Part shown: piece after piece, positions 1 through 14,284 of the stretch | Position numbering within the stretch: position 1 is the first letter of the stretch | Layout: each line of letters starts with the position of its first letter | Assembly: GCA_018907035.1 (NCBI GenBank) | Contig: JACCIC010000098.1 | Coordinates: 632,501-696,500, forward strand | Reading direction: 5' to 3' | Source: Sycobia sp. Sy_11 | Lineage: Eukaryota; Arthropoda; Insecta; Hymenoptera; Epichrysomallidae | Length of the DNA stretch: 64,000 nt | Program-made: the position numbers and the translations under genes | Notes under the pieces: generated by a model | The model's database searches: none | What the model saw: only the letters and a program-made list of their open reading frames with translations | What the model was told of the DNA's origin: nothing

Positions 1-1106
1 ATAGCAGTTTATAAATCAATGTTATGTCATTATTGTTATCGTGGAATGTAATATGCGTATTGTATGCGTGCCCTTTTTTGTATCGATCGTAAAGAGTAAT
101 AATAACGTAAAACCGAAAAATTTTAAATATGCTTGTCTTATTTGAGAACTATTTTATACGTATACGTTTCACAAAGGCGTATCCACCATGTAATAAGCAA
201 AAGATAATTTTTTTTAAATATTAGATAAAATATTTTTACAATCGACTAAAGAATATAACGAAAAAGAACATTTTTTATCGCCGATTATAAATTTCCAAGC
301 AAATAATCATTCTTCAAGTTACGGTGATTATTCTGAAAATTAATTCTTTCGTTAATCTTTAACTGAATCAAAACTGATGATTTTATTGGAATTTTTACAT
401 TAAAAATTCCTTTTAAGAAATTGAGGCTATGAAACTAAGGATAATTTATTTAATTAAGTTAAATAATCTATTAAATTTTAGACGAAACAGAAAAAGCACA
501 ATATCAGTGAAATCGTGACAGCACGAAAAACACTCTATTAAATGTTTCAAGACACTATTTTATCTAGAAATACTTGTATAGTAGATTATATGAATCCATT
601 AGATGTATATTATATGTATCTAGAAATATTGCTTAGAAATTTTCGTACACGAAAACTTTATTCCTAAGTACAAAAAATTCATGAAAACGTGATGAGATAA
701 TAATCCGTAGAAAAATTGCATACCAATGAGAAATTATATCGTTTCCTTCAAAAATTTCAGACTTCAATGAGATTCCTCCGTATGCCCATCACAATTAAAT
801 TTTAATTCTATGTAAAAAATGCATGTTTTTTTTCAACAATCAATAATTGATTTGATTAATTTGACGGATTTCAAAGCAATAATTGATTAAATTTATCGCA
901 TTCGCCTTTCAATAGTAAAATAGCAGAAAAAAGGTAAGACATTGTATTTTTAACCATAGAAACTTATCGGGATCATTTTGAGGACGAAAAAGAAACCATA
1001 AAAACATCGTATTTGCAATGGATATTAATCTGAATAATGACGAATTACGACTTCGACTCATCGATCTTAATTCTATAAACTTGTATAAAAGATTCGCACA
1101 TCGTCG

Positions 1107-1109
<3 letters not shown>

Positions 1110-1155
<46 letters not shown>
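1110..1155. repeat. (AT)n microsatellite
   Basis: An uninterrupted TA run of about 46 bases in the left flank. Confidence 0.97.
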
Positions 1156-1158
<3 letters not shown>

Positions 1159-1882
1159 GCAAAAACCCACTTTAATCTCTAAAATCCATCGATAATATAC
1201 TGTGCTTAGAGGCGCGTACAAACACCCCCTCCCCCACCCCCAGCTTCCACGCAGTCTCAGCATCTCCCATACGCGTATCCCTTCTCCCGTCCCCTCTCCA
1301 CTCCTCGCGGGGAGCCATTATAGCGTGTAAGATAATAAACCCCCCTCGGCGTTCAACGTGGTGCGCGCGTTGCGCCGGGGGTTGGATGGGATTGGAGGGG
1401 AGGGTCAGGATGCGATGTCGAGCGAAACGGCGGTGCAGATTGGCGTATGTTAATAAACCTACGTGTATATATATATATATATATACATCTCCGACTCTGC
1501 GTTTCCTTAGTTACATTGCACGTACGCGCAGGTGCGCGCGAACGCTGGTCTCTCGAGTGCGAGTGCAAAAGGAGCTGGCTCGCACATATGAACTCGATAT
1601 AGAAAAGGATACGATGGCTTATCGATGAAGGAAGACGAACAAAAGAAGAATGAAAAATTCTAATATCGATTGCAAAATCGTCGGTGGCAAGTACGCGTAA
1701 ATTTTGACTCACGCCGGAGACGTAATTCAATATGTACCTCTTACTTGCCGGAGTAATTTTTTATTTATTTATTTATACTTACGAAACGGCATTTACATTT
1801 TTGATTATTGTTGATTGAAGAATGATAAAGGAATGCAAGAATTATGATACAAAAATGTATGTATAATATGTATAAATCCTTC

Positions 1883-1906
1883 AAAAATCCATGTGCATGG
1901 ATTTTT
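1883..1906. other. Perfect 11-bp inverted repeat downstream of Pex1
   Basis: AAAAATCCATG at 1883-1893 is followed, after the two bases TG, by its exact reverse complement at 1896-1906. It lies about 170 bases beyond the Pex1 stop and between two groups of minus-strand AATAAA motifs (near 1760-1765 and 1912-1917). It may therefore sit in the Pex1 3' UTR as a stem-loop, or may be chance. Confidence 0.6.
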
Positions 1907-2072
1907 TGGTTTTTATTTTTTTATTTATTTTTTTTTTTTTTATAATCCAAGATATATAAAATCTGTATTCCCATAAAAATATAAAACATATACAAAAGGA
2001 ATGTATACATCAAAAAACAAAAATATATATTCACAACTGAAACAAAACTCGATCAACAACGTTCAATCTCCA

Positions 2073-2798
2073 TCAAGCTAGCGTGGCTTTCTGATGCCTG
2101 TACTCATCCATCGAACTCCTATCCTTTCCCGAAAACCTGGCATATCTGGGAGAAAAAAACAGGAGAAATAAATGCGAGTACGAGCTTTTGCGTCTCTGTT
2201 CAACAAGCGAGAATATAATTGAGATGAAATGATAGTTTATATATATATATATGAGAAAGACTCACATTCTATTGTACTTTTCTCTCTCGGTGGCCAACAG
2301 TGACGGCTTCGTCGTGGCCACAGACTCGAGGAGGTGGACCTGCGTGACGCCGCTGCCGTCGTAATTCCTCTCCTTCCGTTTTTCAGCGGAACGAGACATG
2401 GAAAAAAAAAAAGAAAGTTCCAACGTATTTGCGACTTTAAGTTTGTGCTTATGTGCAAATTATACATCGGCGACTGGATTACACCATTGTTATATCATTG
2501 TCATTTTACCCCTGCCGACGATTCCAGCGCCTCCTCGGCGACGTTGAGCCGGGCCTGGGTCAGGACGGCGTTGAGATCGGCCCCGGTGAAGCCGCCGGTC
2601 GCCTCGGCGATCGAGCCCAGATCCAGGCTGTCGGCGTCGACGCCGTGCTTGCGACAGAGGGCGCGCAGAATCTCCGTCCTCTCCGACTGCGGAGAGAAAG
2701 AAGAAAATAATATCTCGGCATTCTTTAGGTTTAATTTACATTTTTTGAAATCAAATCATTGCAAATTATTATTTTGCAAATGCGATTGTTTTAATTCT

Positions 2799-2859
<61 letters not shown>

Positions 2860-5800
2860 TAATAATCAAAAAGTTCAAAGAAACGAAAAAAACGAGATTC
2901 TCTTGTTATTTGTCAAACGGCATATTATGAAAAAAAAGATGTGATTGATGAAAATAAAAACTAAATTTTTCTAGCAATTTTTGCTACTGAAACAATAAAT
3001 TTTGATTATCCAGGTAGAATTCAGACACGTGTCGTTTTATTGAGGCCGCGAAACAAGAATAATCTTAAGCTTATCACCGGGTTCGTTCAACCTTTGCTTC
3101 TCGATCGTCATTGACTTGTTCTGCGCCGATTTCAATTCACAGAATGAATCCCATTCTTTATTTCGAGACTATATTAATGTTTATACAAGAAGAATCTCTC
3201 GTTCAGCGCCCATATATCATATTGTTCGCTTGTCGTTTTGAAAGAAATTTAATTCCTCGAGCGTGGCGCGACGAGATTGTCGTTCGCATTGAGCGATCGT
3301 CCAGAGAAATGAATAGAAAGTTATTAAAGCGTGCCAAAAGAGAAGGGGAAAGAGATATAGAGAGAGAGAGAGAGAGGAGGGGGAGAGAGATTACAAAAAC
3401 TATAGGCTACAATCACCCTATTCTTAGATAATATATACATATATCTAGGCAGATGCGCACCTGGTCGGGCAGGGGACAAAGCAGCGATTTGTCGAGGCGT
3501 CCGGGCCTCAAGAGCGCCGGGTCGAGCAGATCGGGCCTCGAGGTCGCGGCGACCACCGCCACCCCCTCTCTGCCCTCGATCCCGTCCAAGTGGGTGAGCA
3601 GCTGGTTCACCACGCGGTCCGTCACCCCGGTGCTGTCCTGGCCGCGTCTGTTTCGTATCGTTTCGTTTCAATTAGAATTCATAATACATGCATTTGCGAA
3701 TTTGCGAAGAAACGTTTGTGGGCTTAAGTCGTGAGCGTCGCGGTGCGATGAGCTCGTAAAAAAAAAAAAAAAAAAAAAAAAAAACACATTATGTGGAACT
3801 TATTTTACATCAGTGATATAGATGCGTTATTGTGCGTTATGCGATTCTAATGGGACGTTTACGCGCGCGCGCGCACGCCCGTGCGAAGGTAAAGGATTTT
3901 TTTTTTTCAAATCGCCAATCCTGTTTTCCACGTCGATCCTATTTAAGGAGACACATCGACCAGCCTCGAATTTCAATACAAAAGGCATTTGAAATATGTT
4001 TTAAATGTTCTATATACATAACTTAAATTTTCTAAAATAAATATAAGCACTATTACCTACAGTTTGAGGGCATTGAGAACAATTTCAATCCACATGACTC
4101 GAAACCATAATGCAAAGTACTTAAAAAATCCCAATTCACTGATCGTAGAATTGCTGTGAAACTAAGAAAACGAATACGATAATAATGGATACGATAATAT
4201 ATTTAACGATATAACAATATCCAACATATGTATATTGGCATGGATAGAAGGAATTGTGTTTTAGCTAATAGAAATGAAATTAAAAATATAAAAGTAAAAA
4301 AACTGATCAATAATTATCTAAAAAGTCAGTAATAGATTTAGAAAACTGTATTAAATGTTCCAATTGGATTCCCTTGTTCATTATTATGTTCATACCATAA
4401 CAATTGTATTTAACCCTAAAATCCTCAAATTTTAGCTGATTTAATATGTTATTTGATTGATTGCGTTCTTTCGATTATAATAATTTCCAAACGTATTCAA
4501 ATCTGAAAATATAATTTTGAACCCCTCAAATTATGGATAACTATATGTACTTATTGTAAAACTGACTAGAAAATATAAATTATATATAAATATGTGTGTG
4601 CGTGCGTGCGTGTGTGTGTATAATATTTATAACACATTTCAATTGCCTTTCTAGTTTGTAATTTAAAGCTCGCGAGTTTCTTGAAGTTTTTATTCTGGAA
4701 AATATTATCTCTTTCGAAAAAATTCGCGACAAGTGTAAAAACTTCCGGTTTCGATATGCAATTCAACATTTTAACATTCAATTTTAACGACAATCACTGA
4801 AATCGAGTGAATATATACGGTTATCTTATGAATAAAATTCATCGCTCGGAAATTCTCTGGATGTTCATAGTTACGACAAGAATAATGCACTGTCTATCAA
4901 AGAAGTAAAACAGGGTTGTGCTAAGACGTATCAGAAAAATGAACTATTAAGTGTACGTAACGTATATACAATACCTTGGCGCAAGACTGTCGAATTCGTC
5001 GAAGAACAAAATGCAGGGCTTCGCGCGTTGTGCTCTGTAATGCGTCGATTAATTAATGCATATCCTCGAACGAGGAAATTTTTATTTGTTGAAATAATTG
5101 AATTTAAATTATTGAAATTGAAAATTGTCGAAATTAATCGAATTGAAATTATTGAATTTAAATTATGGAAATGCTCGTCGTGCTTACTTTTCAAATACGT
5201 TGCGCACGGCCTCCTCGCTGGCGCCTATGTACTTCGATAAAAGTTCCGGACCCTGGAGGGGAGGAAAAATGGAAAAATTGTTTATAAATTAAGCATTTTT
5301 TCATAGAATCGGGGAATAAACTAGGATTTTCCATTGGGAGAACCGGTTGTAATTAGGTGATAAAACAATTTACAATGATTTTCATCAACAGTTTACATCT
5401 GTAAAATTTTACAAAATGGAGCGCGAATAAAAAATTTTGCAAAAAGTTAAAAATCTCTTATAAATGTAATTTCAGTCTCAAAAAACTTGGTCTTATTTCT
5501 GTCTAAGTTATAATTAACATTATGATGATAAAAGATGACTTCGTTACAAAACAGGGGCTAACACAAGTTGATTTACGTTTCGATTTAGTGTTTCGAGGAC
5601 TGCACCAAAATTACATATGGCTACACTATATTCAGCAGTATTGTCGCCTAATTTTCACTAAATGGCATTTTATTGTCATAATACGGTCGTCATGGACGCT
5701 AAAATATTGATAATAATCAACTTGTCTACGTTACTACACTTATTAACTACACTATGCACTGACGTCATCGTGGCATGTAAAAGAAATTTATAATTTGACA

Positions 5801-6351
5801 TTAATACTCAAGTTCTGTAATAGCACATTTCTAACCGGTTACGCAAAGGCTTTATTTACGAAACGAGAGGTTTGTAACAAGGTTCGTAAAAAAGCATTTT
5901 CGTACTAGATAAGGACAATAATTTTCCTCTTGAGAACCCGAGTCAAACGGCAAAGTTGCGATTTGTGGGTTAGAGAAAGGAGAAATGTAATTAATTATAA
6001 AATAATAGAATAATGCATAAATCAACTGTAAAGTAATTTTGTTGATTTTAATTGAAGTTGTCAGATAAATGTAAAAATTACAAAAAATTTCGATTAGATA
6101 AAAATGAATTATTCAAAGAACTCAGTTTTATTAATAATAGGCCAATGATAGATATAATAAAGTTAAGGACATGTGAATGAACCAAATTAAAAAAAAAAAA
6201 ATAAAAAAAAACAATAAAAAACAAAGACACAATGATCGATCAACGCTGGTAACGAAATCAAAAATCAACTATCAAAATCGTGGTTTTCTTCGCTCCTTAT
6301 ACTAAAATATTAACGGAAATCTATGTTGATCAATAGGAACAACGAAGTGTT

Positions 6352-6388
<37 letters not shown>

Positions 6389-6984
6389 AAAAACACATAC
6401 TAAGAGAAATAGATTGAGAAATGATATTCTGTATATTTCGTTTTTTTTTTTTTCGCGCGCAACGCTTCTCCGGAACCACGCACCTTGACGCCGATGAAGT
6501 TCACACCGCACTCGCGGGCGATCGCCCCGGCCAGCATCGTCTTCCCCGTGCCGGGCATCCCGTACAGCAGCACGCCGCTCTGCAGCCTGATCGGCGCCCC
6601 GCCGAACACCCCAGGATAGCGCAGCGGCCAGTCCAGCAGCTCGACGAGGGCGGCCTTGACCGGGCCGAGGCCGCCGATGTCGGCCCAGCCGTGGCCGGCG
6701 CCCCGGTAAAGCTCGACCCCGCGCAGGGCGAGGGGCCGGCAGTGGCCCAGGGCGTACTCGAGGTCGGCGTCGAGGAGCAGGGGCGCGCAGCGGGCGGCCG
6801 AGTTCACTGTTTTTTTGTTTACATAGTTGGAACATTGTGTATCGAAGTAACGGGGTAAATGCGCCAAAAAAAAAAAAGCGCGGAATATGTAGGATATTGT
6901 TAGATTTACAGGGCATGCAACAAAAAAGCATATGGTGCAATTCGAATCGATATAATAAAAATATCCAGCGCTATTTAATATAAC

Positions 6985-7051
<67 letters not shown>

Positions 7052-8571
7052 GTAAGTATCAGGTTATAAAAACTATTATACTAATATTTCTACTGATCGG
7101 TTTATAGAATATACGTGCATTAAAATTGAAATTTTCCAACATTTACAGCAATTCATACAATTCAATTAAATTTGACAACGATACTGAAAAATTTTCGTTA
7201 ACATGAAGCGTAGCTAAAGAAGTTGGTTCAAGCAATATACTAATGACCTTGGCTTTCTCCCAAGGTCCTGTTTGAAGATCAATCGGAAAATAACTTTTAT
7301 GTATTCCTTTTTTTTTCAAAGCTCCATTTTTTATGCCAATTGGAGAAAAGTAAAAAATTCTACATGAGTAGGTAATCTGTTTTCCGTTTACTCTCCAGAA
7401 GTCACTATAAGGTCAATCGTACTATCTCATTTGTTTGTTTTTTAAGTTGGCCTACAAATAACCTTAAAAATGACCTTCAAGATTCAAAAGAATGTTTAGC
7501 AAAGAAAATTTCAGATAACGATTACTTGACTATCTAACTAAGTCACATGTTCTAAGAAACTTTCATTTGACTTTCGAGTACATTTTTTAGGATATTTGAA
7601 GATAAATTGCGAAAAAGAGAACTAAATTTCAGATCGATCCTCAGATAATTCTTCACGATCAAGAGAAACTTGTCCTACACCAATGGCCAGTGACTAGCTG
7701 ACATAAAATTTTCCGCTCTTTTCTATACGGAGGACAAAAATAGATGTTTATCCAATTAAAAAAGTTGACCTCCAGATTCTGACAGGTACAAAGCCAAGCT
7801 TGTCAGTCAATTCCATTGTCTATACCCCCAAGTCTAAGATATGAATACTATAATGAAAATAATTAAAATTATATCCGCTACCATGATATTTCAATCATCA
7901 CATCGGAACTTTCTTGTATTCCGTATGAAATACATCTAAGTTTTCATAAACAAATATTGTACTACAACTATTGTCGTAATAAATAATCTTTTTATATTCA
8001 TGTAATTTCAGCTATGATTTTGAAATAAAAAAATGTAATATTCTTTATAATTCTTTGTAAACCATTTCTTAATTATGTCACTATAAGGTAAAAGTAAATC
8101 TATATTACGTATAACTTACTTTTAATAAACATTAATGCAAAATTCATAAATTATATTAATTATTGCAGAGACAAACCTATTTAGCTGAAAAAAGAATCCA
8201 AAAAATTTTTTTTTAATCTCCACAATCTACTCAGTGTGAAATATAGCCTAATAGACTTAAAATTGAAAACGCAGACAGCATACATACGCATGCAATACAT
8301 AGGCGAACGATAAAATCCCATCCAAAAACTGTACAAGTAAATAATCAAAATACCCTGTCGTTTCCATGCGGCGAACGCGGCCTTGTCCGCCAGTACCTGG
8401 AGATCCTGCGCCACCCAGGCCTCCGTTTTCTTCCCATAATGCTCCCAATTAATCTCCTTTGAAACGTACAATTTGTCCCGCAGACTCGATCTCAGAATGG
8501 CGATTCTCTCCTCCTGTTGGGGGCCAAGGGGCATTTTGTATTCAGACGGCGTGCGTGTTATACACGCTACT

Positions 8572-8634
<63 letters not shown>

Positions 8635-9368
8635 TGTATTCCCATTCACACGAATCTTAAAAGATCAACTATATACCCTGCCATATTTTTCATATTTATT
8701 TTATACACGCTTTTCAAAATTATATGTAAAATGCGATCTGTAGGATCATCGCAAATGAAGTAAAAATATCTTGTTCTATTAGTATCTAGTTGTTATTATC
8801 GCTCTTGCACGTTTTTGCTTTTGAAAAACTATAAGATATAATATATTTACCGGAAGATCAGATGTATTACGTATAAATCAAAAATGACTTGATATATTAC
8901 GAAATTAATGAAACCTTAAACTTCGTCCAAAATTTGTAAAATTTTATGGTTTTTTTTAAAATAAATAATGTATTATTTTAAAAATTAAACATAATAAATA
9001 AAAATAATACATAAAATTCAAGTATCATTGACATAGAAATTTTCGATAAAACTAAAAACAATAATAATATTAATAATCAACAAATAACAATTTGAATACC
9101 TTCTCCAATGCTGGAATCGTTAAAATCGTGCGAAAAAAATGAGCTCCCCTGGCCTCCCTCAATTTTTTACCGACCTTCACGATATCCGAGCATGTGGCCA
9201 CCACCGAAATATAATTTCTATCTTGATATTCGTGAATCGTGTTGAAAATCGCATCCGTTATCCTAAAACGTACCGCGAAAATGAATGACACGTACACTTT
9301 ACCTTAAAAAATTTTTAAATTTGTAAATTTCATTTGTAACATAATGTATGTGTGAATGTGAGTGTGTG

Positions 9369-9411
<43 letters not shown>

Positions 9412-12400
9412 TGTACATAATTAGGGTGTAAATTAGGGTGTAAATGTCATATTAGATAAGAGGTTGTAATAAAAATATAACGGAAGTATATCGAGCGAAA
9501 GACCGAAATTTTCACCTGTCAGCGTTCATCGAATCCGGCGTTGTTTCGTCCGTGCTCGAGCTCGCCCCCGTGATGCTCTCGATGTCGTCGAAGAATATTA
9601 TCGACGGTTGATGGTACACGCAGCGCGCCATTTCGCCGGCCAATAATTTCTGCACGACCTCGACTTTTTTGCCTGTGGCAAAAATCAATCGCAATAACGA
9701 TGGATAAATGGTGGAAAAGCCATTATCGATATCAACGATCGGAAAACCGAAGGTTAATCCAGATCGGATTATCGACAATTTGTCTACGCATATATAATTA
9801 TGTATGTATATATATATGGGGCGCGGCAGCGCGTAACTTGCCTTTCATTGATTTACAATCGACGAAGCGCGTGTGCGCGAAATACGGCCGACGGCCGAAT
9901 ATCTCGCCGATCAGTTGGCAAATCGTCGTTTTCCCAGAGCCCGCGCTGCCGCTGATTAAAACGTTTTCCCGGTCGTAGTCGAAATTCGCCACGTTGTGCA
10001 GTCCCAGGCTCAGTATCAGCGCGGTCTTACACTCCGCGATTACATCGGACAGTCCGCTGTAAATTTTTCATTTTTTTTTTTTTTTTTTTGGTTGCTTATA
10101 TAGTTGATGTATAAATTAAAATTAGGACCATCGCCAATACCCGAGACAGGGCAGGTATTAAAAAGTTTGAAGACCAAAAGCAAAACCTGAGACAGTAAAA
10201 TATTGGATTGAGCAGGAATTTTTGACTGACGATTGTACAGAATCTGGGTTTTGACTGTATTATATTATTTGCAATTTGTGACGCATTAGAAACTTTATGT
10301 TATTTCAATACTGAAGATTATTACAAATGACTGAAAAAATCATTTATATACCGTTACAATTACATAAAACATCTAAATGGTAATAAACGACTCCAAAGAA
10401 CGATTAATTACTGGACATGATAAACATTTTGCTTTTCAATATTGCTCAAAATTTAAATGATAAATAAAAATATTCAGATAGCATTATAGTTGTGTAATAG
10501 ACATATGAAACACTATTTATAAAATGATATATATTATTGATAGCCTTGTTGTAAAAGAAAGACATTTTTGTTTCTCGTTATGTTATCGGATTTTTCATGA
10601 AGAAAAACAAGGAACGTCTTGACTTCAAACATAAAAAGAAAAAGAAATGTTTTTTATAAGGATTAAGCAAATATTCAATTTTATTACGAATTTTTTTTTC
10701 ATTTTTGGACTCTACGTCTGTACTTTTGAAAGGAATGTATGAAGACTATATTAAAAACGTGCCAGTTTGATATAATACTCTTATTTTTATACTATTCGTT
10801 TCGTTTATTTTTTGACATTAAGAAAAAAGTACCCAATTTTGAAAACGAAACACATTCTCGTCACGACCGAAACAAGGCAGACCAACCTAAGGCTCTTACA
10901 AGACCAAGACAATATCTTAATTTACAATATCGTGATTTTCCGACACCATGACAATATTTTACAAAATCTCGTCTAATCTGGGCAATGGTGAAGTTCGAAC
11001 TAAAATTATTGCTGATCTTCTTTTATTAATTAAAAAAAAAAAAAAAAAAACGTAAACAAATTGTTACTAGAATACAATGCGATCTATGGACGAAGAAAAA
11101 CCTATGAAAAACAGAATCTAAAAATTCACGACCTTCAAAAATACTAAGAGTATTATACAGAATTCGCTACGTCTCTTGTTATTCTTGTGAAAAAAAAAAA
11201 GAAAAGAAAATTAAACAATTGAAAAATCGATTTAACAATCGTAAACATCGAAAACCCATCTTACCGAACCACGTCGTCGAGCATCGGCGGGGCATCGTGA
11301 TCCCGCGACTCGTCCTCGTCCGCGGGACTCTCGTCGAGGCCCTCCGCCGCCCCCATCGTCACTTCGATCCTCCGCAGCTCGGCCCCGTCGAATAAACCGT
11401 AGGCGCAATTGTCCGGGGCCAGTGTCACGCGGCAGCGACACCCCCGGCCGAGGCCGTGGCTTGCGCCGGAATTCAGAAGGAGCAGTCTGTCGTCAGCGGC
11501 CTCGGCCATGCGAATCGCGCGATCGCGAAACGTCTCCGCGGTCGGGCCGTCGCAGCGGTCGCGGGCGCGGATTTCGATGGCGCTGCATTTCGGCGGATCG
11601 CTCTCGATGGGCTGATCGTCGGCGATGGGCTCCAGGATTATTCGGCCGCCGACTTTTACATTCAGATTGCGCCTGAGATCGTCCGAGACGAGAACGCTCG
11701 GGTGTCGGACGAAGGGGACGAGGAGGGAGCTGTCGATGTCCTTGGGGAGTGCCTTCAATAATTCCTCCAAGGGGCAAACTTGCACCTGGTAAATTGATTC
11801 TCAATTATTGAAATAAGCTTGTACGGTCGGTCAGCAAAATACATAATGTAACAGTCAAGTGCATGTATTGAATGATTGCTTTATATCATTATCATTATCA
11901 TCATCATCATCATCATCATCATTATTATCATTAGATATGCAATGATAATAACCACGAATTTATATTCGGACGCTTGACCGAAATCATTTCACCAAAAGAA
12001 ACTTAAATAAAAAACACTTGCCCATAAAAATACTTGACTGAATAGACAGTGGAATGAAATCCTTTATTTTAATCAGACTACATTTGATCAAAAACCTTGG
12101 AACTAAACGAATATTTAACTCATGGTATAATTAATCATATTTGAAGAAGTCATTATAATTTTACTTCAAATATATGTTCAAGTTTAGTCCAATTTTGTAT
12201 ATTAACCAAGGTACCTCCATCTTTCTGCTGAACATGTATTTTGTCTATAAATGTAGCCTACCTAAATTTGGCATCTTATTAATGTCTTTTGATTCCCAGA
12301 GGCGAAGTATTTTTGTTTTTTTGTCTTTCTATTGATTTAAAGTTAAGTATATGAAACCTACGTGGTCTGGTAGGTTTTTGAATTTTAATTCGCATGACCG

Positions 12401-14234
12401 ATTTGTCAAGAAAATTGGGACTCTAAAAGGAATCATTGACAGAGCAATTAAATTATCATATGAAGATATTAGAAATAGTACATTCCTGACTATGTACGAA
12501 ATGGTGTGTTTTACAAAAATAGAATTTTACGGCCTGAGAGCCGTAACAAGATTCGTAAAGAAGCTTTTTCGTACTAAGTAAACACTATATTTTTGTTCAT
12601 GAGAATCGAAATCAAGCAGGAAAGTTGCAATTTGAAGGTTAGAATGAGGAAAAGATAATTTCAAGTCCGTTAAGAAAGTATTTATAAATTTTATAGAAAA
12701 CGTCATTTACTTATCGAAAAAGTACTATACTTTATAGAAAAAGTCATTTCAAACACTTAGAAAACATATAATATTCAAATTTTATTAAAAAAGAATAATT
12801 TACGTAATTTACTAAATAATTGTAAAGATAAGGATGGTCAATGTTAAAAGCTAGAGTTGTTTAAAAAGTAAACTGTACGGATTTTGGCAAATTTTATATC
12901 ATTATATCAAGCTATATCAATCAAACAGGTAGATATTTAAAGATAGAAGGTATGAACATCACTATGTAGTTTGCAAAGTTCAAATGGTATATCCGACAAT
13001 CGGATTATTTTAGGATAGGGTATTAGTAAGTATAAGAGAGAGTCTTGAATGTATGCATATTTTTAAAAATCTAAAATTTGAATTTAATATTAGAGTCGAG
13101 TAATTGGATAACGCTTATCATTGCTTATTAATATAAATATGTTTTCTATTTAAGATTGAGTGCGTTGCGGGTACAATATATAATTTTTCATTGCAAGAAT
13201 TTTAGTCCCTTACGAGGAGTTGATGGGGTTATAGGTACGTTTGACGAACCAGATACAAAAGTAGGAATAGTTAAAGTATCATTTGCTAGAAGTAGTATAT
13301 TTATTATTTTTATTTCTATTTTAATTATCCCTTTACTAGTAATACTTATATTTCAGATTCTAGAAGGGGGGGTGATCATAAACGATGTTAGTCTGATCGT
13401 CATTACAGTTACATTGTTTTGTAGAGATTGTAAAACTGATTACAATATTTGTTAGTTCAAATACAGTCACGAAATAAAAATACGAGCTTTCCTGAGTCCA
13501 TCTAAATCTAGCGGGACGATGGTCTGTTTAAAAATCAAACATATTCACTATTTAAAATATTTAAAGAAGAAAAATGAAGAAACATCGAGGCAGCAGGCTG
13601 CACTAATGCTGAATTAGAATCAAGATCGGCCATTACTGCGTTGGTTAGGCATCCATTCGATAAAAAGTATTTCAGTTTCGCGTTCATCGGTCGAACGCCA
13701 AGTAATCGTCTTCATACGAACACCGATCAATATCTAGGGATCGTTGAAAATTTCGCGGCAGCCCACTCGTCCGAAGTTCGTACACTCACCACAAACGCCC
13801 CTGGACCATCCGCCCTCTTGTCGAAGCTGTACTTTGGAATTTTCTCGTGCTGCCGATCCTCCCTCGCCTTGCGCGCCCGGCAGAGCCTCGTCCGCGTCGC
13901 CTCGTCCAGCCGGAAGGCCAGCTGAGCGCGCGCGACGTAAACGCGAAAGGGGGCGCGGGGCAGATCCTCGGTCGCCAGCAGAGGATGAGCCCGATAGACG
14001 ACGCGGGCAGTGTCGCAGGAATCTTGCGGAAAGTCACTGGCGCCGCACGGGGGTGAACTCGGTGAATTCGACACCTCCTCGGGTGGCGCGAGCGGTCTGT
14101 CGAGGGCAGCGCCTACGTGGATTTCCGTGAGGTCCTCGAGTCGGCCGTATTTGAATTGCGGATTCAGCGAGTCTGCGGACAAGGGGAGTGGGAGAAATGA
14201 GGGACATCTGTTTATTCGAAAATTGATATCGAAT

Positions 14235-14284
<50 letters not shown>

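Larger units (their letters stand above)
1..2072. other. Gene-free flank left of Pex1
   Basis: No exon was recognised. The stretch is AT-rich apart from a GC-rich patch around 1200-1620, which could be a promoter or an unrecognised exon. ORFs there are short and run through (AT)n tracts. The Pex1 3' UTR probably covers the right end, because minus-strand AATAAA motifs occur near 1760-1765 and 1912-1917. Confidence 0.6.

Noticed and set aside
11409..11761. Plus-strand ORFs of 68-101 codons
   Set aside because: They are antisense shadows of Pex1 exon 5, open because of its GC-rich codons.
2266..11785. Several separate AAA ATPase genes or a broken pseudogene on the minus strand
   Set aside because: The fragments join in order with matching phases into one Pex1 frame; the stops between them lie in introns.
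13156..13455. Plus-strand ORF of 99 codons in Pex1 intron 4
   Set aside because: It shows no family motif that I can name; possibly part of old mobile DNA, but unsupported.
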